Virus record (IMG/VR): IMGVR_UViG_3300023180_007447
Coordinates: 1 to 20,835 of that record
Length of the DNA stretch: 20,835 nucleotides
Strand: one strand, 5' to 3'
DNA from: a virus
Positions 20,256-20,835 of the stretch are shown here, piece by piece. The position numbers and the translations under genes were made by a program. The notes under the pieces are model-generated. The model was given only the letters and a program-made list of their open reading frames with translations. It did no database searches and had not been told where the DNA came from. Positions within the stretch are counted from its first letter, which is position 1, and the number at the start of each line of letters is the position of its first letter.

Positions 20256-20284
20256 ATTATAAGGTGTATGACTTATAAAGTCAA
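20256..20284 (-). promoter_or_regulatory. Early sigma70-type promoter of the 72-aa gene
   Basis: TTGACT (20284-20279), a 17-bp spacer and TATAAT (20261-20256) on the minus strand. The -35 and spacer include the inverted repeat GACTT-TAT-AAGTC. A hairpin lies immediately upstream. Confidence 0.8.
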
Positions 20285-20286
20285 GA

Positions 20287-20306
20287 GGACAGAAATAGTT
20301 CTGTCC
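20287..20306 (-). terminator. Hairpin after tRNA-Met
   Basis: GGACAG / CTGTCC (6 bp, 8-nt loop) follows the tRNA 3' end by two bases and directly abuts the next -35. The T-run is poor (TCTTGACTTT), so it may serve in tRNA 3' processing or weak termination. Confidence 0.55.
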
Positions 20307-20308
20307 AA

Positions 20309-20381
20309 TGCTCCTTGAGGGGATCGAACCCACCTTAACCGAATTATGAGTTCGGTGCATTCACCAGATTGCTAAAGGAGC
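20309..20381 (-). tRNA. tRNA-Met (anticodon CAU)
   Basis: This is a 73-nt cloverleaf read from the minus strand. The acceptor GCTCCTT/AAGGAGC has discriminator A, the D arm closes as GCA/TGC, the anticodon stem is CCGAA/TTCGG with loop CTCATAA, the variable loop is TTAAG, and the T arm is GTGGG-TTCGATC-CCCTC with one T-T mismatch. The 3' CCA is not encoded. The G1:C72 pair argues against an initiator tRNA. It may be elongator Met, or Ile with a lysidine-modified CAU; I cannot separate the two by eye. Confidence 0.9.
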
Positions 20382-20390
20382 AATAACAAC

Positions 20391-20564
20391 TTAAGATGCT
20401 TCGTTGTTGAGTTCTGTATAAATCTTTATCAAATCATCATTAGCAGGCACCATCACTGCTGCTTTTCCATCCTCATTTACAATCCCTATCGTTTCACCGT
20501 TCTCCACTCTCTCAAACAGTTCGTCAAACTTTTCTTCCCACTCAGCCACTGTGTAAATTTCCAT
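20391..20564 (-). CDS. Phd/YefM-like antitoxin-fold protein without a toxin partner
   Basis: This 57-aa protein, EIYTVAEWEEKFDELFERVE, NGETIGIVNEDGKAAVMVPA, has the core of the Phd/YefM family: a strand, the helical FDELFERVENGE, then a strand with G-K-AAV-VP. In toxin-antitoxin modules this domain forms dimers and binds operator DNA, while the C-terminus neutralises a toxin. Here the tail is only about 14 residues (NDDLIKIYTELNNEAS). No toxin gene is adjacent; it sits between two tRNA genes. I start at the ATG after tRNA-Pro; the longer frame would run through the tRNA. It has no clear Shine-Dalgarno. Confidence 0.68.
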   Translation of the reverse strand: MEIYTVAEWEEKFDELFERVENGETIGIVNEDGKAAVMVPANDDLIKIYTELNNEAS

Positions 20565-20578
20565 TCGTGTAGTTGATG

Positions 20579-20586
20579 TATTTATT
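20579..20586 (-). promoter_or_regulatory. Weak late-promoter-like motif AATAAATA
   Basis: It lies between tRNA-Pro and the antitoxin-like gene, 14 bases before its ATG. One mismatch to the T4 late element. It would give an almost leaderless mRNA. Low certainty. Confidence 0.25.
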
Positions 20587-20605
20587 TGTAGGAGAAAACT
20601 CCCAA

Positions 20606-20679
20606 TCGGAATGACACGATTCGAACGTGCGACCCCTGCTTCCCAAAAGCAGTGCTCTACCAAACTGAGCTACATTCCG
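20606..20679 (-). tRNA. tRNA-Pro (anticodon UGG)
   Basis: This is a 74-nt cloverleaf. Acceptor CGGAATG/CATTCCG with discriminator A, D arm GCTC-AGTTTGGTA-GAGC, anticodon stem CTGCT/AGCAG with loop TTTGGGA (anticodon TGG), T arm GCACG-TTCGAAT-CGTGT with one G-T pair. CCA is not encoded. It is first in a tRNA-Pro, antitoxin-like, tRNA-Met transcript behind a consensus promoter. UGG reads the A/U-ending proline codons favoured by AT-rich phage genes. Confidence 0.95.
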
Positions 20680-20687
20680 TTGCATTA

Positions 20688-20716
20688 ATTATACTACTTC
20701 TCATGCCCCTTGTCAA
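20688..20716 (-). promoter_or_regulatory. Consensus sigma70 promoter for the tRNA unit
   Basis: Perfect TTGACA (20716-20711), 17-bp spacer, perfect TATAAT (20693-20688) on the minus strand. It is embedded in the 3' end of the 42-aa gene: the -35 is coding and its TAG stop lies in the spacer. The start is expected near 20681, about two bases before the tRNA. Confidence 0.85.
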
Positions 20717-20822
20717 ATGGTTCCCAGTGCTGCCATCCATAATGATGCACTGCCCACATACCAAGGATAGGAACAAACACAAGAAGAAACCCCATCACTC
20801 CAAGGCACCAAGGAGTCTGCAT
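20694..20822 (-). CDS. Small membrane protein, 42 aa
   Basis: One transmembrane helix (CLGVMGFLLVFVPILGMWAV, residues 6-25) is followed by a His/Trp-rich tail (HHYGWQHWEPFDKGHEK). The frame stays open to the window edge, so a longer form cannot be excluded; the ATG at 20822 lacks a strong Shine-Dalgarno. Its 3' end carries the promoter of the tRNA unit. Family unknown. Confidence 0.55.
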   Translation of the reverse strand: MQTPWCLGVMGFLLVFVPILGMWAVHHYGWQHWEPFDKGHEK

Positions 20823-20835
20823 AGTTGCTCTAACG

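Noticed and set aside
20033-20278. Plus-strand ORF of 81 aa opposite the 72-aa gene
   Set aside because: Antisense shadow of a minus-strand gene with a strong promoter.
20391-20663. Longer 90-aa version of the antitoxin-like protein
   Set aside because: Its first 33 codons would run through tRNA-Pro; the shorter start after the tRNA fits the family length.

Overview
The window looks like part of the genome of a T4-like marine cyanophage (a myovirus of Synechococcus or Prochlorococcus). It has two high-light-inducible (hli) genes, many tiny tightly packed genes that overlap by ATGA or TGATG, sigma70-type early promoters with exact 17-bp spacers, T4-late-like ATAAATA motifs, and two phage-type tRNA genes. 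Every supported gene lies on the minus strand, so transcription runs from high to low coordinates. No CRISPR array, insertion sequence or integrase is visible.

Reading in the direction of transcription, 20835-19760 is a short RNA-rich block. It holds a small membrane protein, tRNA-Pro(UGG), a Phd/YefM-like antitoxin domain with no toxin beside it, tRNA-Met(CAU), a 72-aa conserved-type protein, and a hairpin-dense stretch of about 215 nt with a possible 27-codon ORF, closed by an intrinsic terminator. From 19736 to 7132 runs one unbroken glycan-biosynthesis operon of 17 genes, AT-rich to the eye except for its first gene gmd. It includes a GDP-mannose branch (Gmd, GDP-fucose-synthase-type reductase, and a PLP protein whose catalytic lysine is replaced by histidine as in the 3-dehydratase ColD). 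It also includes a nonulosonic (sialic-type) acid branch (NeuB-like synthase, NeuA-like CMP-transferase, and a sialyltransferase-like protein with GT29 sialylmotifs). Around these are fucosyltransferase-like and other glycosyltransferases, two methyltransferases, an SDR epimerase, a HAD phosphatase, a cupin and a DUF4254-like protein. Together they could build an unusual deoxy-sugar and sialic-type glycan, either on the virion or on the host surface.

From 7135 to 4745 come a secreted porin-like protein, a small membrane protein, and an hli operon of eight small genes (two Hli proteins, a CGPC thioredoxin-like protein, several one-helix or unknown proteins). From 4744 to 2765 lies an operon with a secreted tail-lysozyme-like protein, two unknown proteins and a secreted HEGYH putative zinc protease. 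From 2668 to 1 are further small, often membrane-anchored proteins and a Snc-type (SNase/thermonuclease) nuclease, probably expressed late.

A recurring design is a strong early promoter packed into or against a terminator hairpin at the boundary between transcription units (about 20300, 19770, 6320, 4770, and more weakly 7120). In two cases the -35 box TTGACA also supplies the TGA stop of the preceding gene.
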